The notes: generated by a model from the sequence alone, not told the origin. Counted from the first letter of the stretch, positions 17,659 through 27,067 are shown. The stretch: DNA of 64,000 nucleotides from Brevibacterium luteolum (GCF_013004595.1 NZ_JABEMC010000006.1:62001-126000), one strand, 5' to 3'. Numbers and translations are program-made.

Positions 17659-19317
17659 TCAGGATCCGTGCACCGACTGCCCATCTGCATGTGCCGCCGC
17701 AGCCTGACGGACGTTCACGGCGCCGATGAAACCGAGGATGAGGAACATAGTCGCCGTCAGCAGCGTCCACCGGGTGGCGTCGGCGAATCCGGTCGCGAGC
17801 GCGTCGACGACGGCGAAAGTGTGCTCCCCGAACTGACTGCCAGATCCTTCGGCCCGCAGCTGGACGATGGTGCCGCCGGCTGACTGGCGTGTCGCCTCGG
17901 CAAGCGCGTCACCGGCCTGTCCGGGCATGCCGGCAGAGCCGAGGGCGCTCGGCAGGGTGAGGGCCAGCGACAGGGACAGGGCAGCACCGGCGAACGCGGT
18001 GCCGAGTGCCGAGCCGACCTGGCGGACGGTGCTCTGGGTGGCCGAGGCCTGCCCGGAGCTGCCGACCGGGATCTCATTGAGCACGGTGCTGGTCAGCTGC
18101 GCTGATGCCAGGCCGAGGCCGAGTCCATAGGCGACGAGCGGGGCCGCAATGATCCAGGCCGGTGTCTGGCCGCCGATGACGAACGTGAGAACGAGCACGC
18201 CGCTGACTTCGAGTCCGAGGCCGATGAGCACGGTGGCCGGAGCCCCGAGCCGGGCGGCGACGTGCCGCGCAGCAGCCCCGGAGAAGAACGCGCCGAGTGC
18301 CATTGCGGCAAGCACCAGGCCGGCGCTCATGACGCTGAGAGCCAGGGCGTTGATGAGGTAGAGCGGCAGGACGAAGATGATGGCGAACTCGCCGATCGCG
18401 ACCATTGCGGCAGTGACGTTGCCCCACGAGAAGGTCGAGTAGGAGAACAGCCCGAGGTCGAGGATGGCTGACCGGTGCCGGCGCTCGCGGCGCCTCTCCC
18501 AGCGGATGAAGACGATGAAGGCGAGAACGGAGACCGCCAGCGCGACCGGCACGGCAGAGATCGGGGCGCTGGCCGGCCAGGTCCAGCCGAGGATGACGAG
18601 GTCGGCCGTGGGTGTCCACCAGCCGAGGTCGGAGCCTTCGATGACGGCGAAGACGAGGGTGCCGAAGGTGAGGATGCTCAGGATCGCACCGTCGATGTCA
18701 GCACCGGGCAGGCGCTGATCGCTGCGGGTCTCGCGCACCGTGAAGACTGCGGCGAGCGCCACGAGCAGGCCGAGGGGCACATTCACAAGGAAGATCCAAT
18801 GCCAGGACATCCATTGGGTCAGCGCACCGCCGGCCAGCGGGCCGACAGCGGCGGCACCGGAGATCACCGCACCCCAGACGCCGAAGGCCGCGGCTCGGTA
18901 ACGGCCGCGGAAGATGGCGTTGACGCTCGACAGCGTCGAGGGCATGATGAGCGCCGCGCCCACGGCCTGGACAGCGCGCGAGGCGATGAGCGGTCCGGCC
19001 GCTGTCGAGAGCCCGGCGAGGATGCTGCCGGCGATGAAGACAGCCAGGCCGGCGATGAACGTGCGCTTGCGGCCGAATCTGTCAGCGAGCTTGCCAGTTG
19101 GCAGCAGCAGGGCCGCCAGCAGCACCGCATAGAGGCTGTTGACCCACTGCGCCTGTGTCAGGTCGAGGCGGAGGTCGGTGATGATCGCCGGCAGCGCCAC
19201 CCCGACGATCGTGCCGTCGAGGACGATGAGTCCGAGCCCGACCGACAGCGCAGCTAAGGCGAGCCAGTCGCGACGTTCCGGACGCCGACCGGCCCCCTCC
19301 GCCTCGGGAGCAGTCAT
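17659..19317 (-). CDS. MFS drug efflux transporter, DHA2/EmrB-QacA type
   Basis: Proton-coupled exporter of 552 aa with about 14 membrane segments. Motif D1-like IVLDGTIVGVALPAI in TM1 and motif A GKLADRFGRKRTF between TM2 and TM3 are characteristic. The start is ATG 19317, which overlaps the stop of the DUF2871-like gene by one base (TGATG); a longer frame running upstream through that gene in another phase is spurious. Substrate unknown; antiseptics or antibiotics are typical for the family. Coupling to a small membrane protein suggests joint regulation. Confidence 0.87.
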   Translation of the reverse strand: MTAPEAEGAGRRPERRDWLALAALSVGLGLIVLDGTIVGVALPAIITDLRLDLTQAQWVNSLYAVLLAALLLPTGKLADRFGRKRTFIAGLAVFIAGSILAGLSTAAGPLIASRAVQAVGAALIMPSTLSSVNAIFRGRYRAAAFGVWGAVISGAAAVGPLAGGALTQWMSWHWIFLVNVPLGLLVALAAVFTVRETRSDQRLPGADIDGAILSILTFGTLVFAVIEGSDLGWWTPTADLVILGWTWPASAPISAVPVALAVSVLAFIVFIRWERRRERRHRSAILDLGLFSYSTFSWGNVTAAMVAIGEFAIIFVLPLYLINALALSVMSAGLVLAAMALGAFFSGAAARHVAARLGAPATVLIGLGLEVSGVLVLTFVIGGQTPAWIIAAPLVAYGLGLGLASAQLTSTVLNEIPVGSSGQASATQSTVRQVGSALGTAFAGAALSLSLALTLPSALGSAGMPGQAGDALAEATRQSAGGTIVQLRAEGSGSQFGEHTFAVVDALATGFADATRWTLLTATMFLILGFIGAVNVRQAAAAHADGQSVHGS

Positions 19318-19772
19318 CAGGCGCTCACGGCCGTTCCGGATCCGGCAGGAGCGGCGGTGAGCGGGGCGGAGATGGCCCGGCGCAGGGCGATGATGAAGAC
19401 GATGAGTCCGGCAGTGATGAGGATGTGGCCGATGCCGGCGATGCCGGCGATCATGGCGTTGGATTCCCGGCCGAGGACGGTGAGGCTGCCGTGCCAGACC
19501 ATCATCGCCACGGTGGTCAGCACGCCGGCGTTGTAGAGCCAGAAGAACCAGATGAACAGCTTGCGGCTGTGGGAGATCGCGAAGAGCTTCTCGAGGGCGA
19601 GGAAGATGAGGAACATCATGAAGCCCAGCGCCAGCAGGTGGGTGTGGGTGGCCGAGAGCTGGGTGAACTCCCCTGCGGCGAAGTCGTTGGCCTTGGTGAA
19701 TTCGCGGTAATACAGGCCGGAGGCGAGCCCAAGGATGAGGTAGGCGGTTGCGGCTCTGAACAGTGCGGTCAT
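19317..19772 (-). CDS. DUF2871-like small membrane protein
   Basis: Four-helix membrane protein of 151 aa: MTALFRAATAYLILGLASGL, then HTHLLALGFMMFLIFLALEK, FIWFFWLYNAGVLTTVAMMV and a last helix near IGHILITAGLIVFIIAL. Resembles the uncharacterised DUF2871 family; no function known. The start is ATG 19772, six nt after AGAAGGG; ATG 19778 is too close to that site. It is the first gene of a two-gene unit with the MFS exporter. Confidence 0.7.
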   Translation of the reverse strand: MTALFRAATAYLILGLASGLYYREFTKANDFAAGEFTQLSATHTHLLALGFMMFLIFLALEKLFAISHSRKLFIWFFWLYNAGVLTTVAMMVWHGSLTVLGRESNAMIAGIAGIGHILITAGLIVFIIALRRAISAPLTAAPAGSGTAVSA

Positions 19773-19791
19773 GGGCATCCCTTCTCTGGTG

Positions 19792-19836
19792 ATCCTGGTG
19801 CGGGTACGGGAGTGTTCGATTCCATTCCACCAGGAT
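19792..19836 (-). promoter_or_regulatory. Spaced inverted repeat upstream of the DUF2871-MFS unit
   Basis: ATCCTGGTG (19792-19800) and CACCAGGAT (19828-19836) are perfect 9-bp arms 27 bp apart, 20-64 bp upstream of the start at 19772. Possible operator or leader stem-loop controlling the exporter. Confidence 0.45.
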
Positions 19837-19957
19837 GACCGACGCTTGGGATCGTGCAGGAGGTCGAATCCGGTGTCAACCGAACGGTCGATTCTCAGCT
19901 GCAGGCGTACAGCGGTGCTGCCGGTCACGAGGCGGGCGAGCGCTCAGACGCAGGTGC

Positions 19958-20896
19958 TCAGCCATTCACCAGGTGTGCGCCGCCGGCCGGCGCGGTGGTG
20001 CGCACCACGTCACGGACTCCGCGGGTGGCTTCGAGCAGCACGGTGAGGTCAAGGGCATGCGTCGGATCGGCGACGAGGAACCCGACCGTCGGCCCCGAGC
20101 CGGAGACGAGTGCGGCGAGGGCTCCTGCCTGCCGCCCGGATTCCATGACATCGGCGATGCCGGGCAGCAGCTCGATCGCCGCGTCGGTCATGTCGTTGTG
20201 CAGCACGCCGGCCAGAGCGTGCGGGTCACCTGCGGTCAGTGCGGTGACGACGTCATCGGGGTCGCGCAGCGTGTCATCGGTCGCTGTCGAGGTCTCGCGG
20301 CGCAGCTCATCGAGGGTGCGGTACACCTCGGGTGTGGACAGGGACGCCACCGAGGTGGCGAGCACCCAGTGGAATGCACCGGACCCGGCGACGGGAACGA
20401 GTTCGTCGCCGCGGCCAGTGCCGATCGCGGTGCCGCCGGTGAGCGCAAACGGCACGTCGGCGCCGAGTTCCCCGGCGATCCTGGCGAGCAGCTCTGCGTC
20501 ATCGCAGCCGATGAGCTCGGCGTAGGCGACCAGTGCCGCAGCCGCGTCGGCTGACCCGCCGCCCATGCCGCCGGCGACCGGGACCTGTTTGTCGATCGTG
20601 ATGGCGACCGGGATGTGCGTCTCGGTCGCCTCGGACAGTGCCGCGACGGCTTGGACGGCGAGGTTGCGGTCATCGAGTGGGACGGTCGTGTCCGCCCGGG
20701 GGCCGGTGAGCGTCACCGCGGTCTCGGCCGCCGGTGACAGGGTGATCGTCTCGGCCAGGTCGAGGGTCTGGAAGACGCTGACGAGGTCGTGGTAGCCGTC
20801 GGCGCGCTGCGGGCCGACGGAGAGGAAGACGTTGATCTTGCCGTAGGCGCGCGCGGTGACCGAGCGGGCGCCGAGCTGGGAGACTTCTGCGTTCAT
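19958..20896 (-). CDS. ispE: 4-diphosphocytidyl-2-C-methyl-D-erythritol kinase
   Basis: GHMP-family kinase of the MEP isoprenoid pathway (312 aa). Substrate motif [20 protein letters not shown] near residues 17-36 and the ATP loop [17 protein letters not shown] around 106-122 are diagnostic; a C-terminal SGSGPTVGF is present. Its ATG overlaps the rsmA stop by four nt, the common rsmA-ispE arrangement of actinobacteria, so the two are cotranscribed. Confidence 0.94.
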   Translation of the reverse strand: MNAEVSQLGARSVTARAYGKINVFLSVGPQRADGYHDLVSVFQTLDLAETITLSPAAETAVTLTGPRADTTVPLDDRNLAVQAVAALSEATETHIPVAITIDKQVPVAGGMGGGSADAAAALVAYAELIGCDDAELLARIAGELGADVPFALTGGTAIGTGRGDELVPVAGSGAFHWVLATSVASLSTPEVYRTLDELRRETSTATDDTLRDPDDVVTALTAGDPHALAGVLHNDMTDAAIELLPGIADVMESGRQAGALAALVSGSGPTVGFLVADPTHALDLTVLLEATRGVRDVVRTTAPAGGAHLVNG

Positions 20897-21843
20897 ACCC
20901 GGTCCTCCTCCCCCGTTCCCGAGGCCGTGGGCGCCGGTCCCGAGGCCGTGGGAGCCGCGCCCGAGGCGGCCGGCGCCTGGACGCTGGTCGTCTCCGCCGC
21001 CTCGGCGATGGCGATGAAGTCGGTGATCGTCAGCGTCTCCCCACGTGCCCGCGGGTCGACGCCGGCTGCGGTGAGGATCTCCTCGGCGCGGGTGGGCGAG
21101 CCGGCCCAGCCGGACAGGGCTGAGCGCAGGGTCTTGCGGCGCTGGGCGAAGGCGGCGTCGATGCAGGAGAACACCGCCTGCTTCTCAGCGGTGTAGGGGT
21201 GTGCGTGACGGGTGATGCGCACGAGCCCGGAGTCAATGTTGGGGGCCGGCCAGAAGACGTTCTTGCCGATGGTGCCGGCCCGGGTGACGGTGCCGTACCA
21301 CTGGGCTTTGGCGCTGGGCACCCCGTAGGTGCGCGAGCCGGGGCCGGCGGCGAGCCGGTCGGCGACTTCGGCCTGGACCATGACGAGGACCGTGTCGATG
21401 GTGGGGAAGGCGGCGAGGAAGTGCAGCAGCACCGGCACGGCGACGTTGTAGGGCAGGTTCGCCACGAGCGCCTGCGGGCCAGGTGCCGCACTCCCGGCGG
21501 CATCGGGCAGGTGAGTGACGTGCAGGGCGTCTGCGGTGACGAGCGCGAAGTCGGCATCGGTGCCGTGGTGGGTCTCGATTGTGGCCGGCAACCGGGCGGC
21601 GAGTGCCGGGTCGACTTCGACGGCGGTGACGGCGTGGCCGGCTTCGAGCAGCGCGAGGGTCAGCGAGCCGAGTCCGGGTCCGATCTCGACGACCCGGCAG
21701 CGCTCGGGCAGCTCGGCGGCTGTGACGATCATGCGCACCGTGTTGGGGTCGATGACGAAGTTCTGCCCGCGCTGCTTGGTGGGGCGCAGGCCGATCTCGA
21801 CGGCGAGTGCCCGGATGTCGCGGGCACTGAGGAGGTTCGTCAC
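20893..21843 (-). CDS. rsmA: 16S rRNA (adenine1518/1519-N6) dimethyltransferase
   Basis: KsgA-type methyltransferase of 316 aa acting in 30S assembly. Motifs: [16 protein letters not shown] site [15 protein letters not shown], catalytic-loop NLPYNV, and a C-terminal helical domain. The GTG at 21843 ([13 protein letters not shown]) matches the family N-terminus; an upstream ATG adds an unlikely extension. The last 30 residues are a low-complexity tail with the repeat PTASG, encoded by a 21-bp tandem repeat, not needed for the fold. A TAGGGT box 7 nt before the GTG suggests a leaderless message. Confidence 0.92.
   Translation of the reverse strand: MTNLLSARDIRALAVEIGLRPTKQRGQNFVIDPNTVRMIVTAAELPERCRVVEIGPGLGSLTLALLEAGHAVTAVEVDPALAARLPATIETHHGTDADFALVTADALHVTHLPDAAGSAAPGPQALVANLPYNVAVPVLLHFLAAFPTIDTVLVMVQAEVADRLAAGPGSRTYGVPSAKAQWYGTVTRAGTIGKNVFWPAPNIDSGLVRITRHAHPYTAEKQAVFSCIDAAFAQRRKTLRSALSGWAGSPTRAEEILTAAGVDPRARGETLTITDFIAIAEAAETTSVQAPAASGAAPTASGPAPTASGTGEEDRV
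20918..20967. repeat. 21-bp tandem repeat in the 3' end of rsmA
   Basis: The core CCCGAGGC recurs at 20918, 20939 and 20960, exactly 21 bp apart, in a run of near-identical units that encodes the Ala/Pro/Thr/Ser/Gly tail of RsmA. Confidence 0.7.
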
Positions 21844-21856
21844 GATTCTTACCCTA
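21844..21856 (-). promoter_or_regulatory. -10 box and leaderless start of rsmA
   Basis: TAGGGT (minus strand, 21856-21851) lies 7 nt before the GTG start, with no ribosome binding site. Confidence 0.5.
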
Positions 21857-21901
21857 AACGACTCAGCGGCACTGTCCACCACCTCGGCCCAGGCCACCCG
21901 A

Positions 21902-21914
21902 TAGGGTGGCATCT
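21902..21914 (+). promoter_or_regulatory. -10 box and leaderless start of the THUMP-like methyltransferase gene
   Basis: TAGGGT at 21902-21907 is 7 nt before the ATG at 21915. The GGGTGG here could also act as a weak ribosome binding site for a longer transcript. Confidence 0.45.
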
Positions 21915-23147
21915 ATGGATCCGCAGACGCTGGCCGCCGTGCTCGACCCCGAGGTGTACCGCCTGCTCGATGAGCTGGAGTACTCGCGTGCCGGTGAGCT
22001 CGCCCTCGCTGAGCGACTGCGCAGGCAGGGGCTGAGCGCTGAGGCCGCGACGGCGGTGCTCGCCCAGGCCGAGCTGCGGCAGGAGGCGGAGGCGAAGTTC
22101 GGGCCGTTCGCAGCCGATATGCTCTTCACCCGCCCTGGCCTGGAGCAGGCGACCCGTCTGCCGGTCGCGGCCCATCATGCCGCCCGGATGACCGCCGCGG
22201 GCGCGCAGGTCATCGCCGACCTGGGCTGCGGGATCGGCGCCGATGCGCTGGCCTTCGCTGGTCTCGGCGCCAGCGTTGAGGCTGTCGATGCCGATGAGGT
22301 GACGGCGGCGATCGCGGCATTCAACCTGCGGCACCTCGACACCGTCACCGTCTCCCACGCCCGCGCCGAGGACTACGATCTCTCCCGCGCCGATGCGCTC
22401 TGGCTCGACCCGGCCCGGCGCGACACCGCCTCGGGCAAGGCCAGCGGCGCCTCTCGCCTGAGCGATCCCGAGGCGTTCTCGCCGTCGCTGTCGTGGGCGT
22501 TCAAGGCCGCCGCCGAGGTAGCGGGTGCTGGGATCAAGCTCGGCCCGGCGCTGGATCATGGCCTGGTTCCCGACGGCTGGGAGGCGCAGTGGGTCTCGCA
22601 TGACGGTGATGTGGTCGAGGTGGCGCTGTATCACGGTGCGGTGTGCCAGCGGCCGGGCCGCAGCGCCCTCGTCATGCGCGACGGCGGGACCCTGGCCGTC
22701 CACGAGTCCGAGGTGCCGGCAGACGATGAGGAGGGCATCGGCGAGCTCGGTGCGTACCTCTTCGAACCCGATGGTGCGATCGTGCGCGCCGGTCTCGTGC
22801 GAGCGCTCTGCGCGCCGCTGGATGTGCGGCGGATCTCCGCCCCGATCGCGTATCTGACCGGGGACGCCCTGCCGGATGGAGCTGCCGCCCGGGCGGTGCG
22901 GGCCTGGCGGATCGCCGATGTGCTGCCGGCCGGCATCAAGCCGCTGCGCCGGGCGCTCATCGAACGCGGCATCAGCCGGGTCGTCATCAAGAAGCGCGGT
23001 GCTGATATCGCACCCGATCAGGTGCGCCGCCAGCTCAAGCTGCCCAAGGGCGGTCAGTCCGCCACTCTGTTCTTCACCCGGATCGGTGAGCAGCATGCGG
23101 TGCTGCTGGCCGATGACGTCGAGCTGGGTTCGGCGGCCGAGCCGTGA
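21915..23147 (+). CDS. Class I SAM-dependent methyltransferase with THUMP-like domain
   Basis: Predicted methyltransferase of 410 aa, probably nucleic-acid directed. SAM site VIADLGCGIGADALAFAGLG around residue 95-115, acidic strand end VEAVDAD, and an LWLDPARRD motif. The C-terminal THUMP-like part (RRALIERGISRVVIKKRG through LFFTRIG) is typical of this actinobacterial family, whose substrate is not established. ATG 21915 is preferred over GTG 21906. Divergent from rsmA with about 70 bp between starts. Confidence 0.8.
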   Translation: MDPQTLAAVLDPEVYRLLDELEYSRAGELALAERLRRQGLSAEAATAVLAQAELRQEAEAKFGPFAADMLFTRPGLEQATRLPVAAHHAARMTAAGAQVIADLGCGIGADALAFAGLGASVEAVDADEVTAAIAAFNLRHLDTVTVSHARAEDYDLSRADALWLDPARRDTASGKASGASRLSDPEAFSPSLSWAFKAAAEVAGAGIKLGPALDHGLVPDGWEAQWVSHDGDVVEVALYHGAVCQRPGRSALVMRDGGTLAVHESEVPADDEEGIGELGAYLFEPDGAIVRAGLVRALCAPLDVRRISAPIAYLTGDALPDGAAARAVRAWRIADVLPAGIKPLRRALIERGISRVVIKKRGADIAPDQVRRQLKLPKGGQSATLFFTRIGEQHAVLLADDVELGSAAEP

Positions 23148-23240
23148 CCTGCCCGCCGCACCGAGCCCGCCTGTGTCCTGTGCTCCCCTCCCCTGATCGC
23201 ATGTCCCTGACCAGAACTGTCCCCCAGCGAGAGGAATCCG

Positions 23241-24143
23241 ATGTCCCGCGCCGACCACCTCATCACCGTCGACCAGCTTGCTGCTGAGCGCATGTCCGCC
23301 TCGCCGCCGGTGCTGCTCGATGTCCGATGGAGCCTGCAGCAGCCCGATGGCTCCGGTGCATTCGCCGCCGGCCACATCCCCGGTGCACTCTACGTCTCCC
23401 TTGATGACGATCTGGCCGGGTCCAGCGATGACGCCCGCGAAGGCCGCCATCCGCTGCCGAGCCCGAGCCGGTTCGAGCAGACCGTCCGTTCGTGGGGAAT
23501 CGAGGCCGCCACCCCGGTTGTCGTCTACGACGCCGGCCCTGGCCTGGGTGCCGCCCGCGCCTGGTGGCTGCTGCGCTGGGCAGGTGTCGGCAATGTGCGC
23601 CTGCTCGACGGCGGCTACGCCGCGTGGACGCAAGCCGAGCGCGAGGTCGAGGCCGGGTCTGCTGAGCACGCCGCTGCCGAGGTGCCGGCCTCGGCCTTCG
23701 AGATTCGGCCCGGTCAGCTGCCGGTCACCGATGCCGATGGGATCGCCGAGCTCGCCGCTTCGGGCACGGTCATCGACGCTCGTGCCCCGGAGCGCTATGC
23801 CGGTGAGTCCGAGCCGATGGACTCGCGTGCCGGGCACATTCCCGGCGCCCTGTCAGCACCTGCGCCAGGCAACCTCTCCGATGGGATGTTCTTAGAAGAA
23901 GACGGGCTCAAGCAGCGTTTCGCCGCCCTCGGCATCGATGTCGAGGCCGGCAGCGGCGCCGGCGAGGGCGGTCAAGCGCCGGTGGGCGTGTACTGCGGTT
24001 CGGGTGTGACGGCGTGCCATAACGCACTGGCGCTGGCGACACTCGGCATTGACTCGGTGCTCTACGCACCGAGCTGGTCGGGCTGGTCATCGGATGCCGA
24101 GAGGCCGGCTGCCACCGGATTCGAGGAGCCCGTCGACAGCTGA
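23241..24143 (+). CDS. Sulfurtransferase with two rhodanese domains (3-mercaptopyruvate type)
   Basis: Transfers sulfane sulfur to thiol or cyanide acceptors (300 aa). The N-terminal domain (VLLDVRWSLQ ... VVVYDAGPGLGAARAW) is catalytically inactive, with Asp in place of the loop Cys. The C-terminal domain has the active loop YCGSGVTACHNAL; the CGSGV loop is typical of mercaptopyruvate sulfurtransferases, whereas thiosulfate enzymes have CRKGV. ATG 23241 follows GAGAGGA. Single gene on its strand. Confidence 0.88.
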   Translation: MSRADHLITVDQLAAERMSASPPVLLDVRWSLQQPDGSGAFAAGHIPGALYVSLDDDLAGSSDDAREGRHPLPSPSRFEQTVRSWGIEAATPVVVYDAGPGLGAARAWWLLRWAGVGNVRLLDGGYAAWTQAEREVEAGSAEHAAAEVPASAFEIRPGQLPVTDADGIAELAASGTVIDARAPERYAGESEPMDSRAGHIPGALSAPAPGNLSDGMFLEEDGLKQRFAALGIDVEAGSGAGEGGQAPVGVYCGSGVTACHNALALATLGIDSVLYAPSWSGWSSDAERPAATGFEEPVDS

Positions 24144-24172
24144 GCGCCGCACTCGTTCGGGCCGACGCTCGT

Positions 24173-24784
24173 TCAGCCCGCTGGAGGCGTTGACTGCCAC
24201 ACGTCGCGCCATTTGGCGGCAAGCGTGTCGATGTTCTCGTGCGCGTTGAGGCCGCTGGGCTGCGGAACCACCCACAGCTGGGTGTCTTTCGGCCACCCGT
24301 CGATGAGTGTTGTGTCCTGTTTCCCGAGCACGGCTTTGGGCTGCCGGAACGCGGTGCGGAAGGCGGTGATCCCGGCGATCGCTGCGGCCTGCGGGCGTAG
24401 CGTCTGGATGCGGGTGACGAGTGTGGTGGCACCGGTTCGAAGCTCGTCTCGGTTCAGCTCATCGGCGCGGGCGGTGGCTCGGCCGACGATGTTCGTGATC
24501 CCGATGCCGCGCTCGATGAGGTGGCGTTCATCAGCGAGGTCGAGTCCGCGTGAGGCGTCGATGAGGTGATCGGTCAGCGCTGCGCGGTGCAGGGAGGGCC
24601 AGAACCGATTGCCGGGCCGGGCGAAGGGGGCGTTGACCGCAGCGGTCCACAGGCCGGGGTTGATGCCGATGATCAGCAGCCGCAGCGGCGGGTCGCCGGG
24701 CCCGGGCAGGACATCGTCGATCGAGTCCGGGTTGTCGGTGGCGAAGGCCGGCAGGTCGTCCTTCGTCGGTTTACGGCCGCCCAT
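24173..24784 (-). CDS. mug: Mismatch-specific G/U(T) DNA glycosylase, Mug/TDG family
   Basis: Base-excision enzyme removing uracil or thymine from G:U/G:T mismatches (203 aa). Motif I LLIIGINPGLWTAA with the catalytic-water Asn, and motif II VVPQPSGLNAH, where Gln replaces the usual Asn of NPSG. ATG 24784 gives the family-length protein. A GTG at 24844 overlapping the upstream gene's stop (GTGA) would add 20 residues and indicate coupling, so the start is uncertain. Confidence 0.8.
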   Translation of the reverse strand: MGGRKPTKDDLPAFATDNPDSIDDVLPGPGDPPLRLLIIGINPGLWTAAVNAPFARPGNRFWPSLHRAALTDHLIDASRGLDLADERHLIERGIGITNIVGRATARADELNRDELRTGATTLVTRIQTLRPQAAAIAGITAFRTAFRQPKAVLGKQDTTLIDGWPKDTQLWVVPQPSGLNAHENIDTLAAKWRDVWQSTPPAG

Positions 24785-24840
24785 CGGTGAGGGTCGCCGT
24801 GACGATGACGCCTGCTGGACGGCCTGAGGATCCGGTCGGC

Positions 24841-25167
24841 TCACCGTGGGCTGTCGGCCGGGGTGGGGGTCTGGCGCTGACGGCGCACAGCGTTCTCCTT
24901 CTGCGCATCGCGGTAGAAGGCGTAGAGGACTCCGGCCAGGACGACAGAGCCGAGGACGGCGAGGAAGCCGTAATCCTGCAGATAGGCCATCGTGTCCGGT
25001 GCCATCCATGCGTAGATGCCGGTGATCGCAAAGGAGACTGCGGTCAGGGTCGCCCAGATGAGGATGAAGTCGGACTTGTGACGCGGCCTCTGGGTGAAGA
25101 ACCGGGCGAGGCGACCCTTCTCTTTCGCGGTCTGCTGCCGCTCGGCCGAGTGGTGCGGGGCTGCCAT
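24841..25167 (-). CDS. Small two-helix membrane protein, unknown function
   Basis: 108 aa with a basic N-terminus (KEKGRLARFFTQRPRHK), two membrane helices (FILIWATLTAVSFAITGIY and YGFLAVLGSVVLAGVLYAFY) and a basic C-terminal tail. No family recognised. The stop is adjacent to or overlaps the possible GTG start of mug. The frame has strong actinobacterial third-position GC and a sensible topology, so it is probably real. Confidence 0.6.
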   Translation of the reverse strand: MAAPHHSAERQQTAKEKGRLARFFTQRPRHKSDFILIWATLTAVSFAITGIYAWMAPDTMAYLQDYGFLAVLGSVVLAGVLYAFYRDAQKENAVRRQRQTPTPADSPR

Positions 25168-25200
25168 GATGCCGTCACGTCCGTTCGCGGATTCGGGGCT

Positions 25201-25223
25201 GATCTGCCCGGGTCAGGCAGATC
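25201..25223 (-). terminator. Stem-loop downstream of the NagZ-like gene
   Basis: Perfect 8-bp arms GATCTGCC / GGCAGATC with a 7-nt loop, 97 bp after the stop of the glycoside hydrolase gene and before the small membrane protein gene. No T-run. Confidence 0.55.
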
Positions 25224-25319
25224 CTGGGGTTCTCCTCACTGTACTCCCCCGCTCCGTGGCTCTCAATGATTCGCGCTGGTCAGCGCTGCCGCCGGCCGGT
25301 CGTGTGGGCGGCTTTCGGC

Positions 25320-26984
25320 TCAGCTGCAGTCCGGCGGATTCACTCCCTCGACCTTCACCGGCAGGGAGCCAGTGGCCTCAAGGTCACCTGTCAGATAGCG
25401 GGCCACAGCGGTCATGCCCGGCTGCCAGTCGTCGTAGATCGCCAGCTGGGTACCGGATTCGTAGCCGTCGAGCTCCCACGGCCCGGACAGGGCGACGGCG
25501 ACATCGGCCTTCTTCGAGTTGCGAGCCTTGGCCTGCTTGACGGTCTCGGAGCCCAGCAGCGGACCGGGCACGAGCGCGACCGTCGTCTCTGCGCCGTCGG
25601 TGACGTTGAGTCCGGCTTCTTTCGCTGCCTCGGTGAAGGCTTTGACGCCCAGGTCGGAGCCGGTGACCGAGACCTCGTCGACGGGTTCGGCGAACCGGCA
25701 TTCACCGTTCATGACCGTCAGCGCGGCTTCGGCGAGTTGCTGGCGCTGGTCGTCCTCTGACTTTCCGGCATCGTCACCGGCATCGCCAGCTGTTGCGGTC
25801 TGCCACAGCTGGGCGGCCACCACCCGGGTGGCCGATTCCTCCAGGTCCGCACGCTTCAAGGTTCCGTCGCCCAGGGCGGTGCGCACCGCCTCGGCCGCGG
25901 CCGCGCTGTCCGGGGGCAGGAGCGCCAGGTCAGCGCCGGCGGCGAGCGCCTTGACGGTCTCCTGGCCGGGGCTGCCGGCCGTGACCGCGCCCATATTCAG
26001 GGCGTCGGTGACGATGAGCCCCTCGAAGCCGACGTCCTCGCGCAGCGCCTGGTAGGCCTTCGGATTGAGCGAGGCCGGCAGCGTCTCATCACCAGGCAGG
26101 GCAATGTGGCCGACCATCATCGAAGTCGCGACACCGGCCTCGGCGGCATCGGCGAAGGGCGCGAAATCGCGGTCGGCGAGCTCGTCGAGGGACTTCTGTG
26201 ACACCGGGAGCGTCTCGTGGGAGTCCTCGGTCAGCGCCCCGTGGCCGGGGAAGTGCTTGAGCGAGGAGATGATGCCGGCGTCGTCATAACCGGTGACAGC
26301 CGCCTCGACGACGGATGAGACGCGCTGCGGGTCGTCACCGGCGGACCGGACGCTGATGGCCGGATCGCCCTTGCCGACGGTGACGTCGGCGACGGGGGCG
26401 AAGTCGGTGGTGAAACCGAGTTCGATGAGATCACGACCCTGCAGAGCCGTGATCTGGCTGGTCAGCGCCGGATCGTCTGCCGCACCGTGGGCCATGAGCG
26501 GCGGCAGTTCGACGGCCGCGCTGCCAGCACGGGTGACCGGACCGCCCTCTTGGTCGACGCCGATCATCGTCTGCCAGCCGCGCTCACCGGAAGCTGTGCG
26601 GAACTGGTCGGTCATCGTCCTGAGCGTCTGCCGGTCGACGTCCTGCGGGAGGTTGTAGGGCATGACGATGACGCCGGCGAGCTTGTCATCGCGGATCAGC
26701 TTGGCCCCGGCTGCGGCATCGGTGCCGTCATAGGAGCCCATGATGACCGCCCCGGCCAGCGCCGTGTCGTCCATCTCGGCGACGATGCCCTTCGCCTCGT
26801 CGGTGAAGTCGGCAGGCCGGGCGTCGGGCTGGGCACTCGTCGTCGGCGAATTCGCCGCCGGGGTCTCAGCAGCCACAGGGCTGCTCTGCTCCTGGGGTCC
26901 GTCAGTTTCGCCACGGCTGCAGCCGGTGAGTGTGAGGGCGCCGGCGAGCAGTCCGGCGAGGACGATCGAAGAGGTGCGAGCCAT
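25320..26984 (-). CDS. Glycoside hydrolase family 3 lipoprotein (NagZ-like beta-N-acetylhexosaminidase)
   Basis: Secreted, lipid-anchored GH3 enzyme (554 aa), probably acting on peptidoglycan amino sugars. Lipobox LTLTGCS with lipidated Cys near residue 22, then an Ala/Thr/Pro linker. The catalytic segments are KHFPGHG followed by DSHETLP (the NagZ His/Asp dyad) and nucleophile-region TDALNMGA. A C-terminal domain after residue 400 is longer than in minimal NagZ. ATG 26984; TACGAT is 6 nt upstream, so probably leaderless. Divergent from the YbdK-type ligase. Confidence 0.87.
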   Translation of the reverse strand: MARTSSIVLAGLLAGALTLTGCSRGETDGPQEQSSPVAAETPAANSPTTSAQPDARPADFTDEAKGIVAEMDDTALAGAVIMGSYDGTDAAAGAKLIRDDKLAGVIVMPYNLPQDVDRQTLRTMTDQFRTASGERGWQTMIGVDQEGGPVTRAGSAAVELPPLMAHGAADDPALTSQITALQGRDLIELGFTTDFAPVADVTVGKGDPAISVRSAGDDPQRVSSVVEAAVTGYDDAGIISSLKHFPGHGALTEDSHETLPVSQKSLDELADRDFAPFADAAEAGVATSMMVGHIALPGDETLPASLNPKAYQALREDVGFEGLIVTDALNMGAVTAGSPGQETVKALAAGADLALLPPDSAAAAEAVRTALGDGTLKRADLEESATRVVAAQLWQTATAGDAGDDAGKSEDDQRQQLAEAALTVMNGECRFAEPVDEVSVTGSDLGVKAFTEAAKEAGLNVTDGAETTVALVPGPLLGSETVKQAKARNSKKADVAVALSGPWELDGYESGTQLAIYDDWQPGMTAVARYLTGDLEATGSLPVKVEGVNPPDCS

Positions 26985-26996
26985 GAGGCCATCGTA
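26985..26996 (-). promoter_or_regulatory. -10 box and leaderless start of the NagZ-like gene
   Basis: TACGAT (minus strand, 26996-26991) is 6 nt before the ATG at 26984, and no ribosome binding site is seen. Confidence 0.5.
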
Positions 26997-27055
26997 ACGG
27001 GCCCGAGGCGGCGACCGCCTCAGGAGCGGATGGGCAGGAAATGACAAGGGTTCTG

Positions 27056-27067
27056 TAGGATTTGCGC
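27056..27067 (+). promoter_or_regulatory. -10 box and leaderless start of the YbdK-type ligase gene
   Basis: TAGGAT at 27056-27061 is 6 nt before the ATG at 27068. Just upstream (27004-27022) is an imperfect stem of the GAGGCGG / CCGCCTC type. Confidence 0.5.

Noticed and set aside
21849-23837. Long minus-strand open frame opposite the THUMP-like methyltransferase and sulfurtransferase genes
   Set aside because: A GC-rich shadow of two well-supported plus-strand genes, with no recognisable domain.
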